From assembly GCA_003508835.1 (NCBI GenBank), contig PUFA01000021.1, positions 10,890,501-10,954,500 of the forward strand: DNA of 64,000 nucleotides, given 5' to 3'. The position numbers were made by a program, and so were the translations under genes. Below the pieces are notes generated by a model. The model was not told the DNA's origin and searched no databases. It was given only the letters and a program-made list of their open reading frames with translations. The stretch's first letter is position 1, and every line of letters starts with the position of its first letter. The DNA comes from Eonycteris spelaea. Its lineage: Eukaryota; Chordata; Mammalia; Chiroptera; Pteropodidae. This document shows positions 12,791 through 25,588 of this stretch, in pieces.

Positions 12791-13816
12791 GCTAGTAAAA
12801 TAGTCATAACCATCTTAATTGACTCCTGTATGTATACGGGGGAATTTAGACTGTGTTCTCAGGAGATTAGTCATCAATTTGTTAATATCCATTTTTTTCC
12901 CTCAGATGTGATACAGTAGGCTGTTCCAACTTGATTTTGCCATTATTTTTGAGCCCTATTCTCCCACTCAGCAGGAAAACATCTTTCTGAAAAGAAGCTA
13001 CCATCTATTATCGACATTTTAAAACCACATTTGAAACTGTTAATCCTTCTTTGCTATTATTAATATCTATCTCTGTATACAAGTCTATATTAGAGACTTT
13101 TTAAAAAAGAGTATAAATATAACAAAAGAAAAATATGAATCTTGAAGAATATCAGCAAATCTGCTCATGAATAACGCATACAAATTTCCATAAGAGTGTT
13201 AATTTAGGTGGGGAAGGTGATAAAGAATATAAAGATAACTTATAAAAATAGAAATCAACACCAAATTCAAGATAATTTGTAAACATATCACAATAATAAT
13301 TACAGAAATAGAGATAAGAGCACTTTACAAAAAAAAAAAAAACAACCCTGTTCTCATTATTTATCACATACCTTTAACTAATACTATTATTCTTAGTAGA
13401 TGAATGAAAGTAAAATAAATTATTTATAAACATCGAAGGAAATTATAAGGAAAAATGATGAGAGAGCTTTAAAAATCTAACACATAATCCTATTTTTAAA
13501 TGGCTTAAAGTTCCCCCACCCCCAGCCCACCGAAAGCAGAGGGTGAGATGAATGACTTCTGTAGCATGATGTGGTTCTGAGCAAAAAAGGGATTGAGGCA
13601 AAAGAGTATAACCTACATTTTCTCAAAAGGAAAGCAAAAGAAAGTGACACAGAATAGTAAAATGAGCCATATTTTTGTTTTGTTTTTCTACTTTTATATT
13701 GTGGCTTAATGAATGCCAGTCAGCTGTCCTTTTGCTTTCGGAGTGAGCTGGAGCATAGAATAAGAAGGTAAGAGGTATGTGCTTTCAAACCTATTAGCAA
13801 AAACATATATAAAAGT

Positions 13817-13840
13817 AAAAACAAAAACAAAAACAAAAAT
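13817..13840 (+). repeat. (AAAAC)n short tandem repeat
   Basis: Three to four AAAAC units. A similar run lies at about 55379-55400. Confidence 0.8.
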
Positions 13841-16119
13841 AGAGACTAAACTGAGAGAATACAAACATTCTTCTACCTAGAGCAACAAGCCCACTAAAAC
13901 AAAACAAATCACTACATTGGCAAGTCACACTTCCCATTTTAGGGTCAAGATTACATACAAACTCTTTGCCTTCTCACTAGTCAAGCTCTGGATTCTCCCT
14001 TGGCATAAAGGATGGTGTGACTCTGCCAGGGCTGACTGGCTAAACGTGGTAAGTGAAGACTGAAATTTGACTGGAGGAGAAAGAAGATTTAAAGTAGAAC
14101 AAAAACAGCAATGTCTCTGACAGTAGGTGAGTGACTCAGCAGGCACAGCTGCTCCTACATCCATTAGACACTAGAGGACGTTTGAAATTTCATTTGCAAC
14201 TATATTCTCAGGACAGGCTATGTGTGCTATTTTACTTAGAAATGGGCGGATCGCTAAATGGTCTTTTGAAGCCCTGTGGATAAAACAGAATTTTAAATGG
14301 TTATACTCTGTAGAGAAATTATGCACATTACAACACCAGCTGTGAGTTCTGGTTTGAAGGGCAGAAATAAACCATGGGAATACTGACTACCACAGATCTG
14401 ACAATGCCAAGGAAGTACAAAATAAACTCAAAATCTCTCATGGTTTCCAATATATATTAAACGAATTTCACTACCAAAGGACTGTGAAATTTGAAAGAAA
14501 AAGGCACTACAGATACCTTTTTCCTAGCTACATAGTCAAATTTGAAATTATCCCTTATCTTAAACTCAATGCAATGTAAACTCTGAGTTAGTATTTTTTT
14601 TAGCACATCCAAATATCTGTAAGGAAAATAGCATTCCTATGTTGCTTTTAAGTGTTTTGCTAAAAATCATAAAAGATTTATAAATAATATGACCTCATTT
14701 TTTTTAGAAGTAGAAATGAGTATTGCAAAAAAATAATAAAATGTAATAAAACTAAGGGAAAAACAAAATCTTCAAAATGCTGTTGCAAGGTGAAAATGAT
14801 AGTTTACAGAATCCTTTGTTTAATATGACTATTTTGGTGCGGTTCTGTCACCTTAAAAAGAATGTGTTAGTTGGACTCATTTATTTTTAAAGAATGGAAG
14901 TATCTACAAAAGTGGAAAACACATACAAAAAGAAGAAAACAGAAAGAGATGAATTGCAGATATTCTTGATAGCAAATTATCAACAACATTATAATAAGAA
15001 TTTTGAAATTTCAAAAGCATATTAAATGCTTAGAACCCTGAAAACAGAGCTGCAAGTGTATAATAGTTATAAATTACCTTTTCTCCCGCTGAAATCTGTA
15101 ATATTTATAAATGCACTTGACAATTGGCATTAAGCCTAAGAATTAGGCTAGCAAATCTCCTTGCCTCAAATAAAACCGAGTCCCTCAAGAGACAGCATAA
15201 AGATCATGAAGCAGAACAAACTTACCTTGTAGACTAATGGTGATTTTATATTAGGGGATGAGGTTACACTTTTATATTATAAAATGAACAGAGTAATTGT
15301 GTGCACAGACCCCTGGTGTAAGCCTATATTCACAGACTTTGTGACAGTAAGCCTACATTTCATTTGCTATAGATACTGGTTAAGAAGTCAAATTACACAA
15401 CGGATTTTTTGATGCTAAAATTAAAAGCTTATTTATCACAATTTAAAGAGAAGGTGATAGTAGGAAAAAATACATTTTGATAAGGAAACATTTCATGCTT
15501 TGTTTTAGAGTAATATAATTTAAAAATGCTGCAATTTAAAAATTATCTTCTGAACTCTGGTTTTTAATTTTAAATAAAATTGTTTGCGTATCAACATATT
15601 AGTTAACGATAAAAATGAAGTCATCAAACATATTTACAATATACATTTTGCTATATATATATTTATATGTATGTATATATGTGTATTAAATACATATCTA
15701 TGTATTAAAAAAGAAAAAATTCTTTACTTGTTTATTTTTTAAATCAAAGTCTTTGGTAATTAATAGGTAAGGGGTCAAAGCTTTCCATGTAAATACTGAA
15801 GATTTTGTTTGGCACACATGTTTCTGTCCACCATGATTTGCTAAAGGATTCATGGCAGAATTTCTTACTTATTTTTGGAGCACAGAACATAGCACAGTAC
15901 TGAGCACTAAGTGTTCTCAACAGTGAATTGAAATGCCTGTGTCTCTGCTTTGTCACGTCTCCCTGGCTAGATTCTTACCGACATAACCAATGTTACGTTC
16001 TGTCATCTGTCTGCAGTCTTCATTTCCCACTAACTGAAAAGTATTCTCTGAATCGCTCTACCTGGTAGAACACTCTATCCTTTAAAGTCAAATCGTGTTC
16101 CACCTCTTTTAACAATGAC

Positions 16120-16305
16120 TTTTAGTGAGCTCTCGAAAGCGATTCACGTTTCAGTGCCTTTAATTGCCTGTTACATTTTATATCATCCTTATTTCCCCAA
16201 TTAGATGGCAGGTTTCTCGAAAGCAGGAGCTGTGTGCTTTCATTCCTTGTATTCTGGCCTTATAGACAGAGGACAGTGCACATCACTGTAAAGATTATGT
16301 GGCAG
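16120..16305 (+). mobile_element. L2 LINE 3' end fragment
   Basis: GATGGCAGGTTTCTCGAAAG, then CAGGAGCTGTGTGCTTTCAT and TTGTATTCTGGCC follow the L2 3' end pattern. Confidence 0.6.
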
Positions 16306-16458
16306 GAGAAAAAAACGTTTACTTAAGAGCTGACTACAGATTTCTTGGAGAGAAAAAAAAATCTAAGAAGGGAGAAGGGTGGTGGTACATAGTAATACCG
16401 TATGAAACTGGAGTAAAACATGCAGGACAGCCAGTGTAGTGTCAGGCGAGGAAACAGA

Positions 16459-16545
16459 GGTGTGTGTGCGCGTGTGTGTATATGTGTGCACGCGTGCATG
16501 CGTACACATGTGCGTGTCTGCATGTGTGTATGTGTGTATCTGTAT
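16459..16545. repeat. Imperfect (TG)n/(CG) alternating tract
   Basis: About 85 bases of nearly strict purine-pyrimidine alternation mix TG, CG, CA and TA steps. Confidence 0.85.
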
Positions 16546-18973
16546 TTATGGTGTTTTCTTCATTTTTAGATCCAATAAATGAGTATATTCTTATTGAAAA
16601 TATTCAAAGTACATTTGATAGACATTGCCTAAGAGGTATTGTATTTCCTATCATGTTGTCATTATTGCTTTTATCTGTAATTATACTCTATGTGCAAATC
16701 ATTATTTCTGTTCAGAGTTTAATCATATACCATTTGTTTCATACTTTGTCTTTACTTTTTAAGATATTCTTATTGTGTTTATTTTTATTTGGCTGCTATA
16801 GCTTCAAATATTTTGTCAATGGCATTTTATTATAACCGATACATAGTTTTTATATTTTCTGAGACATTCAATGTTTTAAAACTCCTTCCCTAATTGTCAC
16901 ATGAGTATTATCTTAGACAGGAAGATAAGTTTTTTTTTATTGTAGTTCTATTTATTCGAATGTTACCAGAAGAAAATCCATTGACTATTAGATTACAATT
17001 CTGCAAACGTTTATTAAGGTACTTAAGTTTTTCTTTCTAATATTAAGTATACCTCAATATGTGCTAATTGTCTCTGTCCTTCAACCTACCTGATCCTTCA
17101 ACCTGTGATCTACCATGTAGAGGTTCTTTGAGTTCTGATTTCCAGGGATAGTGAATACATTAGGGCTGGTGCCTAAATATTTTCTTGAGAATTTCAACAC
17201 CACTCTGTTTGGGAGGTGACCTTCAGGGTGTATTCATAGGCTCTGTTTATTTAGCTGTACGTGTTATGCCAATAAAGATTTGGAAGAAAATATGGGCTTG
17301 AAATCAGTTCTGAGGTGACAATTACTTTCATCTGTTGCTCCTTTCAGTTATCTGCTCAGCTGTGCTGCTTTTAGCTCTACTCTGTTCACCCATAACTTAG
17401 AGCACCCAATACTTAATACTTTGGGGAGATAGACTGTAGTAGGCATGGAAGCGTAACAGGGAAAACAAGGCACAGAGGGAAAGGGAAAAATTGGTGGAAG
17501 TGCTGACTGGCACGAAGAGTGATGATGTTGTGTACTTCACACTGATCCACAGAAATGTTGGAGAGGATCTTGGTTTTGCTCAGTCATGGAATGGGATCCT
17601 GAACCAATCTGAATTACATTTCAAAGAACAAATATCTGTGGCGTATCGGTGAACATCCAGGTGGCCAACTGCTCAATGATAATTAGATTATTGAACAGTG
17701 TTCTTTCCTCCAAGCCTAATTTACATCTCAACTGTTTCATGAAACGTCTCCCAAATGCTTTATAAAAATGTAGGTCTGAGTTAAACAGCAGTTTTTGACT
17801 CATCAATACTTCCACTGATAACAAAGAGAAAAGCCGGAATTTTTCAAGAAATTATCTAAAGCAAGAGAACCAGAGAAATAAGATTCCAGAGGAGAAAATG
17901 TGGAGGGTTGAACTGTTGATTACATTGTATCTGCTTGTATTAGGAGCCTGGAAACAACAGAGAAACTAGGAAAAAAAAAAAATTTATAGAAAACTCCAGG
18001 ACTTGCAATCAGTTCGGAAATTGAGTGTCCTCAAACACATGGCTGACTTTCCCTAAAGGCATTTTGTTAAATTGAAAATTTAAATTGGAAATTTTGCAGA
18101 AAGACAAAACTCAAAGCTGAAAAGCCCTGGAAAGCAAAAAAGGAGTGTTTTCCTGCTTGTTTTTCATTTTGTCATCTCTAGTTGAACAATGATCAAAGTT
18201 AGGTGTTAGGTACGCGGCCCTAGTGCCCAAACAGGCACTGGGCTGAAGCTGAAAGCTCTAGAAGGCCATGCAATAGGAACAGACAAATCAGAGGTGGACT
18301 GAACCTAAAGGCAACAATCAATCAGCCTTGGCTTAGCTCAACTCCGATTAAAGTAATAATCCCCTCTCTAATTGCTTATCAGAGACAAGGATGAATATGC
18401 TCTGAAGAAATATATTATCATTGGAGAATCTTCTAGGTTTACATATTATGTGAGAAATCCAACTAAAAATGACCAGGCATAAACAAGAAACAAGACTATA
18501 AATCCCAGTCTTGTCTCTCCAGTAACGATGAAAAACAAAAACAGAAATCCTGACAATCATTGAGATATTAGAATTAGCTGACAATGGTTGTAAAATCGTT
18601 AAGATTAATATGTTCAAGAAAACAGAAGAACATATTTTTTTAAAAAATGAAAACAATAGAGAAATTCACCAGAGATTTTCATCTCTGTAAAAGAAAGAAA
18701 TGGCTATCAAACAAAGGGAGTGTTTAGACTACATTTTCTTTGAGTGGATGTATTTATTTTAATAAGACTCTTGCTACCTTAAGCAGAATATTAGCTGTAT
18801 GCTGGTGTGTTCTACAAATATATTCCCAACATATGTCACATTTTAGCCCTCTTAATTTGTTCTCCTCATCTTTTTAACTGAACTGTAATACTTCCACAGG
18901 TAAAGGGCACTTCATTGTTGTGTGCCTACCTCAGGTTATCAATAACTGATGTGGGGATGGACAGGCCCTTGCG

Positions 18974-19385
18974 TTTTTTTTTTTTAATTAATTTATTTAT
19001 TTTAATTAGTTTCAGATATACAGTACATTGGTTAGACATCTATATAGTTCATAAAATGATCCCCACAATTGCCCTTTCCCTCTCCTGACCCTCCACCTAG
19101 CCATCATATTAAAGCTAACTGCATTCCCTCTGCTGTCCTGCCCATCCCTGTGACCATCTATCAACTACTAATTTGTACTTCTTTAACCTTTCACCCCATT
19201 CTCTCAGCACCTCATCCTCTCTCCTCTGTCTATCACCAAATTGGCCACTATATTTGTGAGTCTATTTTTGATTAGTTTGTTCTTTTTGTTCCTTAGATTC
19301 CGCATATAAGTGAAATCATATGGTATTTATCTTTCTCTGTCTGACTTATTTCACTCAGCATAAAACTTCTAGGTTCTAATGATTG
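18974..19385 (-). mobile_element. L1 3' end, 5'-truncated
   Basis: A poly-T run at 18974-18985 is the minus-strand poly(A) tail. It is followed by 3' UTR-like sequence. Near 19300-19370 comes the reverse of the end-of-ORF2/3' UTR segment (TCATATGGTATTT...TTATTTCACTCAGCATAA) that is very characteristic of mammalian L1. No target-site duplication is obvious. It is in the same sense as the cadherin gene. Confidence 0.8.
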
Positions 19386-19461
19386 CAAATGCCTTCAACA
19401 ATAACCATCAGAAACTCTGAAAAAGTTTTATTACTTACATGTCATGTAAATTACATATCAC

Positions 19462-19486
19462 ACCTGGAAACCTAGAGTTTCCAGGT
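19462..19486. other. Perfect inverted repeat (10-bp arms, 5-nt loop)
   Basis: ACCTGGAAAC and GTTTCCAGGT flank CTAGA. It lies in an unassigned repeat-like block just past the truncated L1 end at 19385. Confidence 0.9.
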
Positions 19487-20811
19487 AGAGAGAGTGAGCA
19501 TATGGGCCTGGGGTTCGCTTTTATTGGGGTTGAGGGGTGGACCCAGGGTTTTGTGAGCTTACCCTTTATTGATGAATTTAAAACATAAGAGTGGTAATTT
19601 AAAGTGTGGGAAGAGAAAGCAAAAGGCAGCCTAAATGGTCAGTTATCAAAATTAACCAAGACCTCTAAAGCAAAGGAGGTGGCCTGGATCTGAATTCGGT
19701 CCTATGGCTGAGAACGGGTTATTCCAAATAGTGATTTTTGAGCTGGATGCCTCAACAATCAAAACTTAAGTTAGGCACTTGCATTTCAAAAAAGAAAAAG
19801 AAAAAAGAAAAACCAACTATCAGGGTTCACACTACATTCCTCATTATCAGGTCTTATGTCTGTTAAAATATGCCTCTTTTCTTCTCTTTCCTCTAACTAT
19901 ACAGCTCCTTCATCTTTTTCAATATATTTTTGTTTTACTTGATCTTTTACCATTTTCAATTTATTAACATATTATTAAATATAGTTTATGATTAAAATTA
20001 TATTTAAGTTACAAATTAATATAAAAATTTGATGGTCTTCATTTACCTATGTGGTAAAATGGTATATTTTAAAAATATATTGTAATATCTTTATCACTGG
20101 TATTTAATCTGATTGTGACTAAGGTATATTCGAACTGCTATCTGCTTATTTCATTTTCCATGTTTCTACTTTCCATCTTTTATTCTGCTTTCTGATCTTG
20201 TGTTCTATGGATAAAATAAGTTTTATTATTAACTTTTAAGAAATCTTTTCTTGCTTTGAAACCATAGATTCTTATTTTATTAATTGTGTTAACTCTTCAA
20301 GTTTTAACAAATGAAATAAAATATGAATTTCAAGTTATTTTCTTGCCTATTATTTTTTCAGAAAACCCGAAGACAAAGACTAATAGAATATTTGCCAAAA
20401 TATCAGTAGCTAACAAAATGTTTCTTCTTATACATTGGAAAAAAGTTTGAATAACGGTCTTATTAACTGTCATATGTAATAGTTCACCACTTTTAAATAA
20501 ATATAGAGAAGGTTGGCATTTGAAAATTATTTTCCTTCAGCGTTTTGGGCTCATGATTTTTATCAACTGTAAAATTTTGTTTTCATCATGTGGGAATTTT
20601 ATCCACACATATTTCTTACAGTTCTGATTTTTCATAGCTCTTCTAGACATTTTATATTTCATATCTGTTAAGTATTCTTACCAGTTTTTCTTTATTTTGA
20701 TCTATCTGGGCTTGGTTTGTATGAATCAATGAATTTTTTATTTGACTTGTTAAATCTTTTTGTCTAGTCTAGAGGTAATGCTATTAAGTTTTTATTGTTC
20801 TCTCTCTGTGT

Positions 20812-20828
20812 CTGTGTGTACGTGTGTG

Positions 20829-20859
<31 letters not shown>

Positions 20860-21075
20860 ACATTATACATGTATATGTCTATGTATAATTAAATTTTAAG
20901 TGTATGGCTATACATTTATATCTATATAGGTCTATACATATAACTATATTTCTAGCTATTTCTCTATATACTTCTATATACTTTTCTGTCTTCAATTACT
21001 TATATATATATATAATTTGTATACATATATTACATATCATACACAGGTGTATATATATATATATAATTATATTTT
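20812..21075. repeat. TG/TA-rich simple sequence
   Basis: A short TG run leads into (TA)n, then imperfect tata/tatc repeats, then further (TA)n blocks near 21001 and 21050. Confidence 0.85.
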
Positions 21076-22004
21076 AAATTTTAATTTCTTAATATATGTT
21101 TATATATAGTTATCTGTGTTAAAGTAAATTAATACACATTTCTTATATTATTATATACTTGTCTGTATATGCAAGAAATATAGTTTTATTTTGACAAAGA
21201 TTTAAAAATTATTTTCATGCAAACTCATTTTCTATTGTCTCGTTTCATTTAATCACTTGTTCTTTTCTGTTAAGGTATTTTACTTTTTAATTTTGAGAAT
21301 CCTAAAAATGCTTACACTATTTTCTGATTATTTATTTACGTATTTTGTATTATTCAGAGTAAATTCATTTTCTGATTTGTTTCCTATTTCATTGACTTCA
21401 AATTTTTTGATTTTTTAGGTTTGTATAATAATATACATTTACAATAATATACATTTTCTCTCTCTTATTTTGGAAATATCTTTTCCTTTCCACTCACTCT
21501 TTACCAGACAGTGGTTTCAGAGATGCCACTACACCAATCACTTCTTGATCACTCATCCTGGCTTGGAGGCTCTGTCTGATTGCTATTTCTGTGATTCCCT
21601 CAATTAGCACTTTCATGTAAGCAGTGGGCACAGAAAAAAAAGTTTTAATTTTTTTTTTTTTGGTTTAATTTTTTATTCTAGATTTCTTTCTTTATGTTCT
21701 GGGGTCATATAAATGTTTACTAACAGATATAGCACAATGCCAAGCGACCAGCATTCAGCAGGCCTGGGTTTGCTGACTCTTACTCCTTTGGGCGTTCATT
21801 CTGGTTTTTGTCTAGAGAAGTATTTGCATACATATAAATGTATGTATGTTTGTATGCATTCGTTGTGGTATGGTTATTCCATTTTAAATTTTATTTTTAC
21901 ATATTATTATCCATAACTTCCTTGTGTTTAGAGAAAAGGCTGTCTTCACGCTAATACTTTTGTGTATGCTATCGTTAATTCTCTCAGTGTTGCAACATGG
22001 GTAT

Positions 22005-22085
22005 TTTGAACCACAATTTATGGATGTAGAAATTGAGGCACAAAGAGGCTAAGTGGCTTTTCTGATCTAGCATAACCAAATCTCT
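22005..22085 (-). mobile_element. MIR SINE fragment
   Basis: GAAATTGAGGCACAAAGAGG followed by CTAAGTGGCTTTTCTGAT is the reversed MIR core. Confidence 0.6.
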
Positions 22086-23803
22086 TTGATCAAGTACATA
22101 TTTTCAGCTATCCATTGGTACCTTTTTCCAGAAAATTGCTAATTTTTTCTATGCAAAATTAAATCATTTCTGTTATTTATAATTTCATCAATTCTCAAAA
22201 AAATTAAAAAATGGTCCTACGAATAAATTCAAACATCTTTACCTCTGAATAATTATCCACAATTCTCTTATACTTTGAATGTTGTGGCTGATTTAAGAAT
22301 TTATATGTATGATTAAAATACATGTTAAAACATTTATATCCACATTATAAACCCTTTTAAAATTGCATGTATATTTTGACAGGAATTCCTTAAATGTGAA
22401 TTCTCAGCACTGATGATACTGTCAGAGCACTGTATGAAGACCTTGCGAATATATTCATAATTAAGTTCACAAATTCCAGAAATAATAATTGTATATGAAG
22501 GACTTTCAGTCACTGATATGGGTTTCAACAACAGTTGAATATAATTACAGGTTTCTAGACATCTCCTACAGCAGAAAGTTGAATGTTCCTCGAATCATGC
22601 AATTATTTGAAATATGGGGAAATATAAATTGTTTTTTAATATATATATTTTGCTGTAGTTAATTATACTAAATATATTTGGGATTGCAGGATAGGACTTC
22701 AAATGTAAAGATATGTATGATAGTCAATTAATTACAATGTGTCATACAGAAATATGTATTCTCATAAGTAGAACTGACCACAGGGGTAGGTAAAATGAGA
22801 GAAATAAACAAGCTTTGTATTTTCATATAAACCTTGTTATGGACACACGCACAATTTTGTATCCTTGTTATGACAATTTAAATAAACTTAAGGATAATGG
22901 GGAAAATGTTTTAGTGGATTTAGTCATTAAGTGATATTATTTTACTTTGTTTTTGAAAATGCTTCCCCATGAAGAGTACAGAAAGGGAATTAAAAGTTTA
23001 CTCCAAAATATATACGCCATTGTTTCTTTCATGTGATTCTGAGGCAAGTGTTAAATCCCAAAACAGCATATTCAGGTAAATGCAGTCAAAGATAATTTCA
23101 GTAAGAAGAGAGCTGTTGCTAATCAGAACTGTACATATTGATGACTTAATGTTTCCTCTGTAAGGAAGAGTGACTTTTACACAGCCTTGATGAATCTAAA
23201 TCATGATGAATCTTCTCTGGTTAGTAAATTATGCTGTTTCCTCACCACACACACAATACAGACAGTTAAACTAAAACAATTTAAAAATTTCCACAATACT
23301 CTCCAATAATTTGTATTTATCTACCCATCATGTGGAAAACCTTCATAACAACAAGAGGAAATATAATTTGTACAGCACATCTTTGCAGCCTTGCTAATGC
23401 AAGATTGTTTTAAACTTTGCATTTTCTTGACTAACTGTCCCTAGGACATATTTTTCATTTTTCCTAATTTAAATTTTTTCCACCCCAGCAGTTGCAGCGG
23501 CTCTCATAAACATGTTTGTCAGCTAAGATTTCTCTTAAAATTTGCCCAAGAGCGTATTACATGTACATTTCTTGTTTAAAGGGATGCTTCTGAATAAATT
23601 CAATGAAAGTTATTTGTACATATGGCTCAATTTTAAATACAAGCTATTCACAGATCATAACACATTAACATCAAACTGACTTTGAATGCTGATTTGCAAG
23701 CTGTTCATTGGCATATAAGGAAACAGCAAAATTGCTCAAGCCTATTCCACATCAAGTCGAAGCTGATACCTTATAGATCAAAAATATATATATTCATGTT
23801 CAC

Positions 23804-23919
23804 CTTCATTGTCCTTCAGGGTGAAGTTTGGGTTTATAGACGTGTTCATCAAGAAAAAAGTTAAACCTTGGTCCATTGGCAAAATCATCTTTATCAGTGG
23901 CACTGATGGTATGAATAAC
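23804..23919 (-). CDS. CDH19: Cadherin exon: EC5 first half, 2-nt deletion
   Basis: The exon starts in phase 0 after TTCTTTAG with VIHTISATDKDDFANGPRFN then FFLDE, which carries the DKDD calcium-binding aspartates of EC5. Its end reads INPNFTLKDNE in another frame and closes with one base before gtgaac (phase 1). The length is 116 nt where the family exon is 118. The joint lies within 23838-23844, where 7 bases stand in place of the 9 expected for three residues. Read from phase 0 as given, the frame stops at TGA 23806-23808 just before the donor. Read in the frame left by the 1-nt loss in the preceding exon, it has no stop and the 2-nt gap returns it to the correct frame. I found this exon by motif, since no long open frame marks it. 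A 149-codon open frame on the other strand overlaps it by chance. Confidence 0.88.
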
Positions 23920-24769
23920 CTAAAGAAAAAACAAACACTAAATAGTAAATTTAACTTGGCTTATTCTCTTGATTTTAATTATATTATAACATTTTCAGCT
24001 GTAAACATAAAAGGATTTGTAAAAGACCTCTTTATCCGCCTTCAGTGTTTTCAGATTTATCTAGCAGAAGTACCAATTAACTTGATCTTACTTGTACTAG
24101 GTTTCAGGAAACATATTATGGAACAACTTATAATCACTCACATTTTATTTTCTAGCATAGCTGAAACATTAGACTTTTTTTTTTCCTTTATCACCCACAG
24201 TACCCTGGGACCAATTAGCTTTAAGATTTTGTATGAATACCTGTTTGGGGAGACATGACACAGTTTGCATAAACACGAATATCTCAGTGCTGATGTAGAA
24301 CAGCCTTGCAGTATACATGAATCTCAATTAGTAAATGCAAAAGTGGGCGGGGGGGGGGAGGGTCGTATACTTTTGTTTACCTTTGAGATCATGACCCAGC
24401 TCCTGTGTTTTAGAGCTCAGGAACCTGGGTATCTAAAAGACTGTCATGTGTCTCAAAGCTAAAATAGTTAAATAGGGGTGGAGACAAAACCAGACCACTC
24501 AGAGCTACATGAAATATTTCTCATTTTAGTGGTTGAGAGGAAACAATTCCAAAATTAGGGCTTTATGCACACTGAGGGGCAGAGAAACTTAGAATATGTA
24601 AATAACATATTAGAGGTGGCCTAAGAGCAGCTTACAAATCCTGATAGTATAGCCATTATATTCTTTAAAATAAATATTCAAAAAACAAATTAGTATACTA
24701 ATGCTTAGTTCCCTCTTTCCAATCTTCCTTTAGGAACATTAAAAGAGGAGAGACAGAGGGAGGGAAAAT

Positions 24770-24770
24770 G

Positions 24771-24810
<40 letters not shown>

Positions 24811-24820
24811 AGAAGAGAAA
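24770..24820 (+). repeat. (GA)n microsatellite
   Basis: Near-continuous AG units over 50 bases, purine-only on the plus strand, with two interruptions. Confidence 0.95.
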
Positions 24821-25571
24821 GTAAAAAGAGGCATAACAATATTATTTCTTGTATGTGAAATATAGTATGTCCAATTTAACCCAATTTTTATGTTTTGCCA
24901 GTTAAATAATAACCAAATTTACCACAGGTAAAACCAAAATTCCTCTCTATGTCGAGCCCATCAGTTGGTCAGGAAATGAGGAGGAATAGAAAAGTACTCA
25001 TTTAGTTAACCAAAAGGGGAAAAAATCCAAATTATAGTTGGTATTTACAAATAATTACCAGCATAGTTTTTTATAATGTCCATGAAAAAGTATTTACTTT
25101 TGGCAGAAATTAATCATAATCAATTTTATTTATTTTATCAAATAAATGCATCCTCTTGTTTAAATGTGTTTTCCATAGCTTATTATTTCTGGAGTACACT
25201 CTTAGGAAAAAAATAGCATCACAAATTTATAAAAATAGAAGTAATGTTATATTAAGTAAATGGGGTAGCCCTAACTAAACATTTAAATTTAAAAAGAACA
25301 TTCCATGGAGCAGTGTTATTTCCTTTAAATTAATCAATGAGTTTGCTTTATACTATAAACTCAAATGGAATCATAAATTTATTTGATAATAATACCAACT
25401 TTTGTTGATTAAATGAACTTGACCCTTGACACAGTGTAAAATCACTACTGGCTTGGTTTATTTTTTCATCCAAAGTTGTATTGTTCATAATAATGTAATG
25501 GGAGCAGAGTCTGGTGTTAGGTAATAAAATCTTTTATTTTATATGTCTTGTTTCCTAAGTTTACATCCAAT

Positions 25572-25588
25572 GGGGGGGGGGGGGGCGG
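25572..25588 (+). repeat. Poly-G run
   Basis: Fourteen G in a row followed by CGG. A second G-rich run lies at 24345-24363. Confidence 0.95.

Larger units (their letters stand above)
8139..23803 (-). other. CDH19: Intron between the two EC5 exons
   Basis: A phase 1 intron of about 15.7 kb. It holds a MER5-like end (8460-8610), AT-rich simple sequence (9358-9580), a 12-bp hairpin (9693-9720), L2-like pieces (about 12490-12790 and 16120-16305), a TG/CG tract (16459-16545), a minus-strand L1 tail (18974-19385), an unassigned repeat-like block (about 19400-19770), long TA-rich simple sequence (20812-21075) and a MIR (about 22005-22085). The last 700 bases before the exon (23080-23790) look unique and free of repeats. 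Confidence 0.8.

Noticed and set aside
16464..16835. 123-codon plus-strand frame starting with a Cys/Val/His-rich run
   Set aside because: The first part is a translated TG/CG microsatellite and the rest is AT-rich hydrophobic shadow.
23809..24258. 149-codon open frame on the plus strand, the longest in the window
   Set aside because: It lies partly antisense to the cadherin EC5 exon, has no known motif and is rich in F, I and L as expected from AT-rich sequence.
24345..25588. G runs as a G-quadruplex site
   Set aside because: The two runs are far apart and each is essentially one block, so a stable intramolecular quadruplex is not clearly supported.
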